A stretch of 64,000 bases of DNA. Origin: Acidobacteriaceae bacterium. GTDB lineage: Bacteria > Acidobacteriota > Terriglobia > Terriglobales > Acidobacteriaceae. The notes under the pieces were generated by a model. The model ran no database searches, was not told the origin of the DNA, and was given only the letters and a program-made list of their open reading frames with translations. Every line of letters begins with the position of its first letter. Within the stretch, counting starts at the first letter, position 1. The stretch is taken from NCBI GenBank assembly GCA_003151335.1, contig PLXE01000022.1, forward strand, positions 55,640-119,639, read 5' to 3'. A program made the translations under genes and the position numbers. Below, in pieces: positions 50,201 to 57,628 of the stretch.

Positions 50201-50672
50201 TGGTCGCCGGCACAAAATAGCCGTCGATGTCCAGAATGACATCGGTGGTTTGGGTGGCGTAAACACTAATGGCCTCGTTAGTGCCGGCGGGAATGATGGC
50301 GGCGTTCGCCTTGATCCGGCCATCCACCGAATTCAAGGTAGCTATCACCGGCCGCGGTTGTCCCGCCGGCCACACCGTCAGATAGCCCAGGCCGCCGTGC
50401 GGCACCACCGCCACATTCAGCGAATACGCTGCCGCGGTAGAGGGAATGCTGCAGGCGCTCTCGGGGATGGCGAAGTCGCGCGAGGTCTGGCCTTGCAGGG
50501 CCGGCCCGCCGAACGGACCGGGCGCCAGGCGCGTGTCCGCCACCCGGCAGGGAGTAACGGGAACGAACTGCAGCGGCACCTGCGCGAACCCCAGCGGAGA
50601 AACCGTTAATGCGGCGAATAATAAGGCGAACACAACAATAACCGATAAGGCGACGTGGCGCATGGAGTGCAT
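47283..50672 (-). CDS. Large secreted protein: beta repeats plus putative-Ig repeats
   Basis: The ~1129-residue protein starts at the ATG at 50672, behind TAGGAG, with signal peptide HVALSVIVVFALLFAALTVS. First come three ~115-residue repeats like those at 39542 (PCRVADTR, YSLNVAVVPHGGLGYLTVWP, VIVDIDGYF-type ends). Then three ~85-residue putative-Ig (He_PIG) repeats follow (GGVPPYTWNVTVGSLPPGLN, GLISGTPTVTGTYPFTVQVA). The last ~400 residues (GNYAFFLNGFNSSGAWTLAG, SFISDGHGNITSGVVDGN) are a beta-rich module common in Acidobacteria. It is an extracellular or surface protein, probably adhesive. A terminator follows. Confidence 0.8.
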   Translation of the reverse strand: MHSMRHVALSVIVVFALLFAALTVSPLGFAQVPLQFVPVTPCRVADTRLAPGPFGGPALQGQTSRDFAIPESACSIPSTAAAYSLNVAVVPHGGLGYLTVWPAGQPRPVIATLNSVDGRIKANAAIIPAGTNEAISVYATQTTDVILDIDGYFVPATSATLAFFPLTPCRVADTRWTIGPLGGPYLAGGQERIFPVLSSTCNIPDTALAYSLNFAAIPHGPLGYMTVWPTGQNKPLVSTLNALTGTITANAALVPSGLQGAISVYPSSATDLVIDVDGYFAQPLSGPQPASGPQPLSLYTLAPCRVLDTRQGSGAFSGTIPVDVLTSVCQVPSAQAYVLNATVVPYHGQPLGYLTLWPDAESKPVVATLNALDGAITSNMAIVPTLNGSIDAFATTPTDLVADIFSYFAPISPLNITTTSLPSATLNFQYSATLGASGGVPPYTWNVTVGSLPPGLNLDPASGLISGTPTVTGTYPFTVQVADSQSPPATASAPLSITVNATLTQLTVVTTSLPAGTQNTAYNAMLAATGGVTPYTWSVIAGSLPVGLHLNVSTGAITGTPSGAGISNFTVQVTDFQLSTATAPLSITIAPAVVLSITTTSLPSGNAGTAYSATVVAIGGVYPYSWSITSGTLPPGLGLNPSTGAISGTPTTVGTSNFTVKVTDSETPPVTASAPLSIVINPGGGGNPGALTGNYAFFLNGFNSSGAWTLAGSFISDGHGNITSGVVDGNSVAGQPFNTTVSGTYWIAANGVNTITIQGQSFGPVTFAFVLNSSANGRIIRYDDTTGQGSRGSGVLRKANSSAFSLSALNGGWVYGSTGVDSSGQYYRQVLAGQMSLANGSISNGTGDVNDGGTYSTFTFSGNLSSIDAQTGRGVVTIQSTYGTSHTAVYVVSASELVMEGIDSQNGLSAGSVLKQSGPFNNGSLNGLTVAYYQAVDGADESGASIIHFDGNGNSNFLAEDDDNAGVITQKTPSQGTYTVAANGAVSTSGGGPVGFLISQNKAFLVGTGNSPAFDWIEPQTGGPFSNASIAGTYAGGSLPPLDYANAHNELNVGPADGLGTLTLNGDSSGAGGLDQWFNYIINYSIASNGRGTAPGNPSGSEGVFYVISPTKWIVLMPKTDARMDVFTH

Positions 50673-50833
50673 GGAGTTTCTCCTAAAACTGGCGAATGGT
50701 GGGTCAACCGTGGTGGGAGGGCCTACCAGAATCATTGTGTGGGTTCGCCAGCGGCGTTGCCAGCAATTTCATTATGGAACTGGTTTTTCCATTCCCGAAA
50801 TGGGCTTTCGCTAACATCAGGCCCAACCTGTGC

Positions 50834-50886
50834 CTGTCGGTCCGTTTTTCTTTGTGCGACGGATTTTGGTTTTTCCTATACATCAA
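50834..50886 (+). repeat. Dispersed ~50-bp element, copy 2
   Basis: GTCCGTTTTTCTTTGTGCGA, then CGGATTTTGGTTTTTCCTAT and ACATCAAG, closely similar to 28854-28907. It lies between the large secreted protein (minus) and the stress protein (plus), which start on either side. Confidence 0.5.
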
Positions 50887-50967
50887 GCGGACACGAGCAG
50901 CCATCTATCACCAAATCTCGTGACCCGAGTCACCGACTTTCTTGACCTGCTAATGAAAAAATAAAAG

Positions 50968-51885
50968 ATGGCGGCGTTCTTTCCGGTTTCATGGAGATGC
51001 GCTTTGGCTGGCCAAGTTAAACTCTCCCGCATCGCAATTAGCAAAATCTTACTGGCAACCGACTTTTCTGCCCAGTCGCAGAGCGCCCTCAAGTGCGCCA
51101 TTTCCCTGGCTAAGCGTTACGAGTCGAACCTTTTCCTCGTCCACACGATCTCAGAGGAAGCATTGCTTACGGCTGAAGAGGTGTGGCCCGCGTTGCTTGA
51201 CACGGCGCAACGCAATGCGGAAAAGAGCATGGCCCAGCTGGAGCAAGACAAAGATTTGCAATCTCTTCCTCACGAAGTCGTGATGTCGGCCGGTGAGACC
51301 TGGGAGGTGCTGTCGCGGCTGGTGTCCGACCAGAACATCGATCTCATTGTCATGGGTACCCATGGAAGCGGAGGGATCGACAAGCTGATGTTGGGATCGA
51401 CGGCCGAAAAGGTTGTGCGGCACGCCACCTGTCCCGTGCTCACCGTGGGACCCCGTGTCCGGTTGCTGTCCCTGGAACGCTTCAGCAACATTCTTTATGC
51501 CACCGATTTTTCCAGCGGGTCTCTGCGGGCCCTGAACTATGCGCTGTCGCTGGCCAAAGAAGATCGCGCCGAATTGGCCATGCTGCATATCATCGAAAGC
51601 TTGCCCGTGTCCGACGGAGAATTCATCGAGTGGGAGCGCCGGGATCGGGAGCGATTGCGCCAGCTGGTCCCGCCGGACATCGATCTCCCGTTCCAGCCCG
51701 AGATGGAAGTGGAAGTTGGCGACCCAGCGACGGAAATTGTACGGCGGGCGGACGCTCGCAACGCCGAGCTTATCGTCATGGGTTCGCATTCCAGTGGCGC
51801 GGTGTCAACCCACTTACCGTGGACGACGCTGCATCACGTGTTGCAGCACGCGCATTGTCCGGTGCTGACGGTGCGCGCCGCCTAG
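50968..51885 (+). CDS. Tandem universal stress protein
   Basis: The 305-residue protein has two Usp domains. Domain 1 (~22-155): ISKILLATDFSAQSQSALKC, DLIVMGTHGSGGIDKLMLGS and TAEKVVRHATCPVLTV, with the full GxxG-9x-G(S/T) ATP-binding motif. Domain 2 (~165-303): FSNILYATDFSSGSLRALNY and ELIVMGSHSSGAVSTHLPWT, then HHVLQHAHCPVLTV, which lacks the complete nucleotide motif. The annotated ATG at 50968 has no clear ribosome-binding site; a TTG at 51004 has GGAG 9 bases upstream. It precedes acpS by 54 bases and may share its operon. Confidence 0.88.
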   Translation: MAAFFPVSWRCALAGQVKLSRIAISKILLATDFSAQSQSALKCAISLAKRYESNLFLVHTISEEALLTAEEVWPALLDTAQRNAEKSMAQLEQDKDLQSLPHEVVMSAGETWEVLSRLVSDQNIDLIVMGTHGSGGIDKLMLGSTAEKVVRHATCPVLTVGPRVRLLSLERFSNILYATDFSSGSLRALNYALSLAKEDRAELAMLHIIESLPVSDGEFIEWERRDRERLRQLVPPDIDLPFQPEMEVEVGDPATEIVRRADARNAELIVMGSHSSGAVSTHLPWTTLHHVLQHAHCPVLTVRAA

Positions 51886-51939
51886 ATTGACGAGCGGAGG
51901 TTGCCCACGAGCTGCCGGAGGAGCGAAAGGTCGCCCATC

Positions 51940-52317
51940 GTGATCCTTGGTTTGGGAGTCGATCTTGTCGAAAACCGCCGCGTCACGCAGGAACTCGCGC
52001 GGGGCGATTGGCGGCCGGAGAACGGAGTCTTCACTCGCGCAGAGATCGAGCGCTGCAGCACCGGCAAGGACCCGGCGCTGCGTTATGCGGCCTGCTTCGC
52101 CGCTAAAGAAGCAACCCTGAAAGCGCTGGGGGTCGGAGTCAGCGATTGGGCAGTGTTTCGCGAAGTGGAGATCGGCCTGGATAAGAACGGCGAGTATGCA
52201 GTGGTTCTGCATGATCGCTTGAAGTCGCAAGCGGAACAGTTGGGCGTACGGCACGTCAGAGTTTCAATTGCCGCCGCTGCCAAGCAAACTGGCGCAATGG
52301 TCATTCTGGAGTCTTGA
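51940..52317 (+). CDS. acpS: Holo-acyl-carrier-protein synthase (AcpS-type)
   Basis: The ~125-residue protein has a GTG start at 51940; the product then begins MILGLGVDLVENRRV as AcpS proteins do, whereas the TTG at 51901 adds an atypical head. Asp8 and Glu57 in CFAAKEATLKALG are the metal-binding residues. It moves 4'-phosphopantetheine from CoA to the Ser of a carrier protein. An acyl carrier protein gene lies 1.8 kb downstream in the same run of genes, the likely substrate. Confidence 0.88.
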   Translation: MILGLGVDLVENRRVTQELARGDWRPENGVFTRAEIERCSTGKDPALRYAACFAAKEATLKALGVGVSDWAVFREVEIGLDKNGEYAVVLHDRLKSQAEQLGVRHVRVSIAAAAKQTGAMVILES

Positions 52318-52348
52318 GCGGCCATCGTCGCGATGATCGGAGATGCCT

Positions 52349-54073
52349 ATGAGCAACCCGGCGGTGTGCGAGGAACTCACCGCGAAATCGTATGAGGAAC
52401 TGACCGCCAACTTCGACTGGTCCATCGCGGAGCGGCAGTTAGGCTACCAGCCCGGCGAGGCGATCAACATTGGCTGGATGTGCAGCGACCGCATCTGCCA
52501 CCTGGGAATGGCAGACAAGGTCGCACTGTACTGGGAAGATTTCCAGGGCAATCATCAGCAGTTCAGGTTCGATGACCTGCGGGTCTTGTCGAACACCGTG
52601 GCGCAGTTTGTCTGCGATCTGGGCATCCAGCCCGGCGAACGCGTCTGCTTGTTCATGGACCGTGTGCCCGAGCTGTACCTCGGATTTCTCGGCATCCTGA
52701 AAACGGGCGCAGTTGCGCAGCCGCTGTTCTCGGCTTTCGGCGATGAATCGCTGCTCGTCCGGCTGCAAAACGCCAACACCTCAGCCATCGTTACGCAGAA
52801 GAAACACCTCCACAAGGTGCGCAAGATTCGCGAGCAGCTTCCGAACCTGCGGCACATCATCGTGGTGGATGCAGGCGACTCTGCGCTGCAAGCGCGCGAA
52901 GTGTCGTTCGACATGAAGCGGACGCCAAGGGTCGAGGACTTCGCGGTTTATCCGACGATGGCCGAGTCGGCATCGGTCCTGCATTACACCTCCGGCACGA
53001 CCGGCCAGCCCAAAGGCGCGCAGCACGTGCACTACTCCATCATTTCGCAGTACCTCACGGCGAAATGGGTGCTGGATCTGCAGCCGGATGACATCTACTG
53101 GTGCAACGCCGATCCGGGATGGGTCACCGGCACCTCGTATGGCATCATCGGCCCCTGGTCAAACGGCACGACGCAGGTGGTGCTCGATTCCGGTTTCAAC
53201 GCGGAACGATGGTACGAGTTCATGGAGAGGCACCGGGTAACGGTTTGGTATTCGGCGCCTACAGCGATCCGGCTGCTGATGAAGGAAGGCACCGAGGTCG
53301 TGCGCCGGCATGACTTGTCGAACCTGCGGTATCTGGCGAGTGTAGGCGAGCCACTCAATGCCGAAGCCGTGATCTGGTCGCAGGAAGCTTTCGGCAAGAT
53401 GTTCCACGACACGTTCTGGCAGACCGAAACCGGCTGTATCGTCATCACTAATTTCCCCGGGATGCCGATCAAACCCGGTTCCATGGGGAGACCATTCCCG
53501 GGGATCACCGCGGCGGTGCTAAATACCAAGACGTACGAACCCATCACCGAGCCGGGGATTGCGGGATTGATCGCGCTGCGTCCCGGCTGGCCGTCGCAGG
53601 TCCGCGGCTACTGGGACAACGAAGCCGGCTTCAAGGCGAAGTTCAAGAACGGCTGGTATCTGTGCGGGGACCGCGCCTCCATCGACGGCGATGGCTACTA
53701 CTGGTTCATGGGTCGCGACGATGATGTGATCAACACCGGCGGACATCTCGTCGGCCCCTTCGAGATCGAGTCGGCTCTGCTGGAGCACCCAGCGGTGTAC
53801 GAGTCAGCCGCGGTCGCCAAGCCTGACCCAGTCAATATGGAGGTGGTGAAAGCATTTGTAACCCTGAAACGGGGCTATGAACCGAGCGACGATCTGGAAC
53901 TGGAAATCATGAACCACATTCGGAAGCGACTGTCGCCGCTGGCCATGCCGCAGGCGATTGAGTTTGTGGACTCCCTGCCGAAAACGCGCAGCGGCAAAAT
54001 CGTGCGACGCGTTCTGCGCTGCAAGGAGTTCAACGAACCGGTGGGCGACCTGTCCACCATTATGGATGACTAG
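52349..54073 (+). CDS. Acetyl-CoA-synthetase-like AMP-forming ligase
   Basis: The ~574-residue protein starts at ATG 52349, six bases after GGAG (an ATG at 52343 abuts the site). The adenylation motifs are all present: LHYTSGTTGQPKGAQHVHYS, NADPGWVTGTSYGIIGPWSN, SVGEPLN, FWQTETGCIVITNFPG, YLCGDRASIDGDGYYWFMGR, and PKTRSGKIVRRVLR with the catalytic Lys. The Trp of WQTETG blocks the acyl pocket in acetyl-CoA synthetases, so a short acid such as acetate or propionate is likely. It lies between acpS and the ACP gene, so it may load the carrier protein rather than free CoA (inference). Confidence 0.85.
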   Translation: MSNPAVCEELTAKSYEELTANFDWSIAERQLGYQPGEAINIGWMCSDRICHLGMADKVALYWEDFQGNHQQFRFDDLRVLSNTVAQFVCDLGIQPGERVCLFMDRVPELYLGFLGILKTGAVAQPLFSAFGDESLLVRLQNANTSAIVTQKKHLHKVRKIREQLPNLRHIIVVDAGDSALQAREVSFDMKRTPRVEDFAVYPTMAESASVLHYTSGTTGQPKGAQHVHYSIISQYLTAKWVLDLQPDDIYWCNADPGWVTGTSYGIIGPWSNGTTQVVLDSGFNAERWYEFMERHRVTVWYSAPTAIRLLMKEGTEVVRRHDLSNLRYLASVGEPLNAEAVIWSQEAFGKMFHDTFWQTETGCIVITNFPGMPIKPGSMGRPFPGITAAVLNTKTYEPITEPGIAGLIALRPGWPSQVRGYWDNEAGFKAKFKNGWYLCGDRASIDGDGYYWFMGRDDDVINTGGHLVGPFEIESALLEHPAVYESAAVAKPDPVNMEVVKAFVTLKRGYEPSDDLELEIMNHIRKRLSPLAMPQAIEFVDSLPKTRSGKIVRRVLRCKEFNEPVGDLSTIMDD

Positions 54074-54105
54074 GCCAACAACCAAGGAAGCAGGACACAA
54101 CGACC

Positions 54106-54372
54106 ATGGATGAAATCACTAAATTAGTTCGCGATTACGTGATCCGGGAGTATCTGGAAGAAGGCGACGAGCGCGAAATCACCGAGACCACTCCGCTGAT
54201 TTCAGGCGGGATTGTGGATTCGTTCTCGATGGTGTCGCTCAAGCGCTTCCTGGAAAAAAAGTGCAACATTCAAATTCCCGACGCCAGTGCTACGCCTGAC
54301 GCCTTCGATACCGTGCAGAAAATTGTTGCGCTGGTACACAAGTTTCAGAAAGCACAAACCGTCGCGGTGTGA
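54106..54372 (+). CDS. Acyl carrier protein
   Basis: The 88-residue acidic protein has the ACP fold: ITKLVRDYVIREYLEEGDER, LISGGIVDSFSMVSLKRFLE with Asp38-Ser39 as phosphopantetheine site, and FDTVQKIVALVHKF as helix IV. The usual DSL is DSF here. It is 32 bases after the ligase and 117 before the oxoamine synthase. FabD, FabF or other fatty-acid genes are not nearby, so it is probably a dedicated carrier of a special pathway and not the housekeeping AcpP. Confidence 0.88.
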   Translation: MDEITKLVRDYVIREYLEEGDEREITETTPLISGGIVDSFSMVSLKRFLEKKCNIQIPDASATPDAFDTVQKIVALVHKFQKAQTVAV

Positions 54373-54489
54373 AGACGCGTTTGGACCGGACAAGCATGTC
54401 CGCAACCGAAGTTGCTTGCGTCTGCGGCGCTGTACGGAGCGCCCTGGCCGCCGGCACAGCATTCATATTCGTAATCATCGAGGAACGTT

Positions 54490-55737
54490 ATGGCTTTCAT
54501 TGATGCATTTCGCAATCGTTACCAGGCCGAGATCGACGGGATCAAAGCCGCCGGCCTCTTCAAGGAAGAGCGCTACATCCATTCACCGCAGCGGTCGGAG
54601 ATTGAGGTCGAGTTTCCGATCGGCTCGAAAATCAAGAAGTGCATAAACATTTGCGCCAACAACTATCTGGGACTGTCCAGCCATCCCGAGGTGATCGCGG
54701 CGGCGCACGCCGGATTGGACAGCCGCGGCTATGGCATGTCATCGGTGCGCTTTATTTGCGGCACCCAGGACATCCATCGCGAACTGGAGAACCGGCTCAC
54801 GGAATTTCTCGGGACCGAGGACACGCTCCTCTTTCCCTCCTGCATGGACGCGAACGGCGGCTTCTTCGAGGCGTGCCTGAACGAGCAGGACGTCATGATC
54901 GCCGACCGGCTGGTGCACGCCTCCATCGTGGACGGGATGCGCCTCTGCAAGGCGATGCAGGACACGTTCAAGCATTCCGACATGGGGCATCTGGAGGAGA
55001 AGCTGCAAGAGCACATGGACAAGCGCTCGCGGATGATTATCACCGATGGCGTCTTTTCCATGGACGGCGACATGGCCAAGCTCGATGAGATCGTTGAGCT
55101 CGCCGAAAAGTACGACGCCATGGTGTTTCTCGACGACTCGCACGCCAGCGGCTTCATCGGCCGTACCGGCCGCGGGACGCACGAGCATTGCGGCGTCTTG
55201 GGAAAGATTGACGTGATCACGACCACGCTGGGCAAGGCGCTGGGCGGCGCTTCGGGCGGCTGCGTCAGCGGGCGTCGCGAATTGGTGGAGATGTGCCGCC
55301 AGCGGGCACGTCCATTCCTCTTCTCCAACTCAGTGGCGCCGGTCATTGTCGCTGGCGCCTTGAAGGTGCTGGAGCTGATCACCGCGACCACGGAGCGCCG
55401 CGACAAGCTGGAATGGAATGCCAAGTACTGGCGCGGCCTGCTGAAGGATGCCGGGTTCGACATCAAGGAAGGCGAGAGCCCGATCGTGCCGGTCATGCTC
55501 TACGACGCCAAGCTGGCGCAGGATTTCGCCCGCGACCTGTTCGCCGAAGGCGTGTATGCGATCGGCTTCTTCTTCCCGGTCGTGCCCAAGGGACAGGCCC
55601 GCATTCGCACCCAGTTGTCTGCCGCGCACGAGAAACATCACCTGGATTTTGCCATCGAGGCCTTCAAGAGGGTCGGCGAGAAGCACGGAGTGTTGGGACT
55701 CGGAAAGAAGGAATTGCTCGCCAGGGCCGGCGCCTGA
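54490..55737 (+). CDS. Kbl-like alpha-oxoamine synthase (PLP-dependent)
   Basis: The 415-residue protein resembles 2-amino-3-ketobutyrate CoA ligase along its whole length: AAGLFKEERYIHSPQRSEIE, CANNYLGLSSHPEVIAAAHA, GYGMSSVRFICGTQDIHREL, TDGVFSMDGDMAKLDEIVEL, FLDDSHASGFIGRTGRGTHE and TTTLGKALGGASGGCVSGRR with the PLP Lys at about 249. Kbl condenses acetyl-CoA with glycine. The relatives BioF and serine palmitoyltransferase use other acyl groups, and some take acyl-ACP. No threonine dehydrogenase gene is near; instead AcpS, a short-acyl ligase and an ACP precede it. A GAGG site is six bases before the ATG. Confidence 0.85.
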   Translation: MAFIDAFRNRYQAEIDGIKAAGLFKEERYIHSPQRSEIEVEFPIGSKIKKCINICANNYLGLSSHPEVIAAAHAGLDSRGYGMSSVRFICGTQDIHRELENRLTEFLGTEDTLLFPSCMDANGGFFEACLNEQDVMIADRLVHASIVDGMRLCKAMQDTFKHSDMGHLEEKLQEHMDKRSRMIITDGVFSMDGDMAKLDEIVELAEKYDAMVFLDDSHASGFIGRTGRGTHEHCGVLGKIDVITTTLGKALGGASGGCVSGRRELVEMCRQRARPFLFSNSVAPVIVAGALKVLELITATTERRDKLEWNAKYWRGLLKDAGFDIKEGESPIVPVMLYDAKLAQDFARDLFAEGVYAIGFFFPVVPKGQARIRTQLSAAHEKHHLDFAIEAFKRVGEKHGVLGLGKKELLARAGA

Positions 55738-55776
55738 CGCCAGTTTAGTGCGTTTTCACCTTGGGACATTGGCGAC

Positions 55777-55920
55777 GGGTGGAGCACGCCTTCAGGCGTG
55801 CATTGTGAGCGGCACTTTCTGATCGGCGCTTTAGCGCCTGAGGTAATGCTTTGTTACCTCAGCGGCTGAAGCCGGTTTCCGGGCGCTCGCCACATGCAGC
55901 GCTGAAGCGCTGCTCCACCC
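55777..55920. repeat. 144-bp palindromic element of nested hairpins
   Basis: The ends are perfect 10-bp inverted repeats, GGGTGGAGCA (55777-55786) and TGCTCCACCC (55911-55920). Inside are five stem-loops: GCACGCC-TTCA-GGCGTGC, GGCGCTTTAGCGCC, TGAGGTAA-TGCTTTG-TTACCTCA, CGGC-TGAA-GCCG and AGCGC-TGAA-GCGCT. It lies between kbl-like and the 56038 gene. It looks like a non-autonomous REP/MITE-type element; no transposase or RAYT gene was seen. Confidence 0.7.
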
Positions 55921-56037
55921 TATACACCAAAGGTGAAACTGCTCTGGTGCGGGTAGATGATTTGATGATCGCTAACCGCCAATTCACCCAGGAAACACTG
56001 CGGTGACGCAAACGGCGCTCATGATAGGGAGGTCGCC

Positions 56038-56220
56038 ATGCTTTGCGAAGAACTGGAACTGCTTGAGGGACAATTCGACGAGATTGTGACCGCGCTGGAG
56101 GACCCAACCTTAACGGACGACCAGCGAAAAGCCCTGGAAAGGACCTATGCGGAGTTGAGCCACATCATTAAAGACCATCAGAAGGCCGGCCACCGGGGCA
56201 GTCCCTGCTTTGAAGAATAA
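56038..56220 (+). CDS. Small acidic helical protein
   Basis: The 60-residue protein has a GGGAGG site before the ATG. It is mainly helical and acidic (MLCEELELLEGQFDEIVTAL, then EDPTLTDDQRKALERTYAEL and SHIIKDHQKAG). No family was recognised. The preceding gap holds the palindromic element. Confidence 0.5.
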   Translation: MLCEELELLEGQFDEIVTALEDPTLTDDQRKALERTYAELSHIIKDHQKAGHRGSPCFEE

Positions 56221-56417
56221 GTAAGAGACTTTGACTGATCCACAAATCGGTTGGCAATCAAGAACGCGTTAAGCATTAGGCGGGAAAGCGGTGTACACGG
56301 CCGCTAGCGCACTGAGGTAGAAATTGTGCGCCATGAAAATGACCACCTGATTCTTCCTTAAGCGGCTGTTAGTTTCTTGGCTGTCTCATATCGACGCGAC
56401 TTTGGCCCACTACCGCA

Positions 56418-56446
56418 ATGTACATAGGAGTTGCGGCCATGTACAT
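56418..56446. promoter_or_regulatory. Two ATGTACAT boxes upstream of the VapBC pair
   Basis: ATGTACAT occurs at 56418-56425 and 56439-56446, centres 21 bases apart (two helical turns on one face), ending 30 bases before the antitoxin ATG. TA autoregulators often bind such paired palindromes. Confidence 0.6.
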
Positions 56447-56476
56447 CAATGATAGACTGGGGGAAGAGGCGGTCCC

Positions 56477-56704
56477 ATGGCTACTGCAACCCATCGAACG
56501 CACAAACACTTTCAGTTGGACCCAGCCAAGATCAAACGCGCCCAAAAAGCCTTGCGTGCGAGGACCGAGACCGAGGCCATCGAACGCGCTTTGGACTTCA
56601 CGATTGCGGAACATGAGAAAAACCGCTTGCTTCTCACGGCCACTGAGCGCTTTGTCAAGAGCGGCATTGAGATTGAAGATGTGTACGGAACGCTGGATGG
56701 CTAG
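56477..56704 (+). CDS. VapB-type antitoxin
   Basis: The 75-residue protein has a ribbon-helix-helix core (KHFQLDPAKIKRAQKALRAR, then TETEAIERALDFTIAEHE) and an acidic C-terminal tail (VKSGIEIEDVYGTLDG) for the toxin. The start codon of vapC follows the stop codon immediately. An ATGTACAT box pair lies upstream. Confidence 0.8.
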   Translation: MATATHRTHKHFQLDPAKIKRAQKALRARTETEAIERALDFTIAEHEKNRLLLTATERFVKSGIEIEDVYGTLDG

Positions 56705-57133
56705 ATGCAACCCGCACTTTTCGACACATCCATTTACATATCCGCCTTGCGTCGGGGAGACGACGCAGCCCTCGCCCTCAGGCGGCTAGCCGCCGATGCA
56801 CCACTTTGGCTAAGTGCGGTGGTGCTCGAAGAACTCTATGCGGGCGCCGGTGACCGTGAGCGGCGCGTAGTGGAGCGACTGGAGCGAGATTTTGACCGGG
56901 CAAAGCGGATCCTGGTGCCGAATCTCAGCGACTGGACCCAAGCCGGCCGAGTGTTGGCTCGCTTGGCGGCCAAGTATGATTACGAGCCAATCGGACAGGG
57001 ACGGCTGACCAACGACGCACTGATTGCAATGAGCGCAGGGCGACTGGGCATTCGAGTAATGACCACCAACGAGCGAGACTACCGCCGGCTCGCCGAATTT
57101 CGCGTTTTTCAGTGGCGGGTGACCACAGTCTAG
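56705..57133 (+). CDS. VapC-type PIN-domain toxin
   Basis: The 142-residue protein reads MQPALFDTSIYISALRRGDD (Asp7), AVVLEELYAGAGDRERRVVE (Glu), GRLTNDALIAMSAGRLGIRV (Asp) and MTTNERDYRRLAEF (last Asp). The four-acid PIN site is complete. The ATG comes directly after the antitoxin stop. The 495 bases after it (57134-57628) hold one stem-loop repeat and otherwise no gene. Confidence 0.85.
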   Translation: MQPALFDTSIYISALRRGDDAALALRRLAADAPLWLSAVVLEELYAGAGDRERRVVERLERDFDRAKRILVPNLSDWTQAGRVLARLAAKYDYEPIGQGRLTNDALIAMSAGRLGIRVMTTNERDYRRLAEFRVFQWRVTTV

Positions 57134-57417
57134 GACGGCCGCGAGGGCACAACGTTGCCGCAAGCGCGGACCTCTGGGCCTCGCTGATTTTCTGGCCGGG
57201 AACGCGTTAGATGCAGTCTTCCTTGCGCGGGCGGCCTTTCCAGACCAACCGTGAATCTGGCTGGGGAGAGGGCGCAGAGGCACATCGCCGGGTTGGGAAC
57301 CGCGCAGCGGCTGCTAACAGGTCAGCATGACGGTGCCGGTCGCAACCAAGCATGAAAAGACGCCCAGCACGTGGTCCTTTCTGCTCCAACATGTTGCGGC
57401 TCTTTCCAACGGAGGTC

Positions 57418-57470
57418 ATTACACAAGTAATCGTCCAAACGGCATCTCCGGCGCGGATCACTTGTGTAAT
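57418..57470. repeat. Stem-loop repeat, member 1
   Basis: ATTACACAAGTAATC (57418-57432) and GATCACTTGTGTAAT (57456-57470) pair at 14 of 15 positions across a GC-rich loop. The sequence GGCGATGTTACGACAGTTAA follows, as after member 2. Confidence 0.7.
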
Positions 57471-57628
57471 GGCGATGTTACGACAGTTAATCCCGGCGCC
57501 GTGCGGCGACCACCGGTGCCGCCCATGAACAGCAGCGTGCCTCCCGGGCGAACTTTGGGGGCGGCGGCGCGGGCGACCTGAGACTGCGCCTACTTCCTTA
57601 ACGCAATCTCAGGCCGCATGATCGATCA

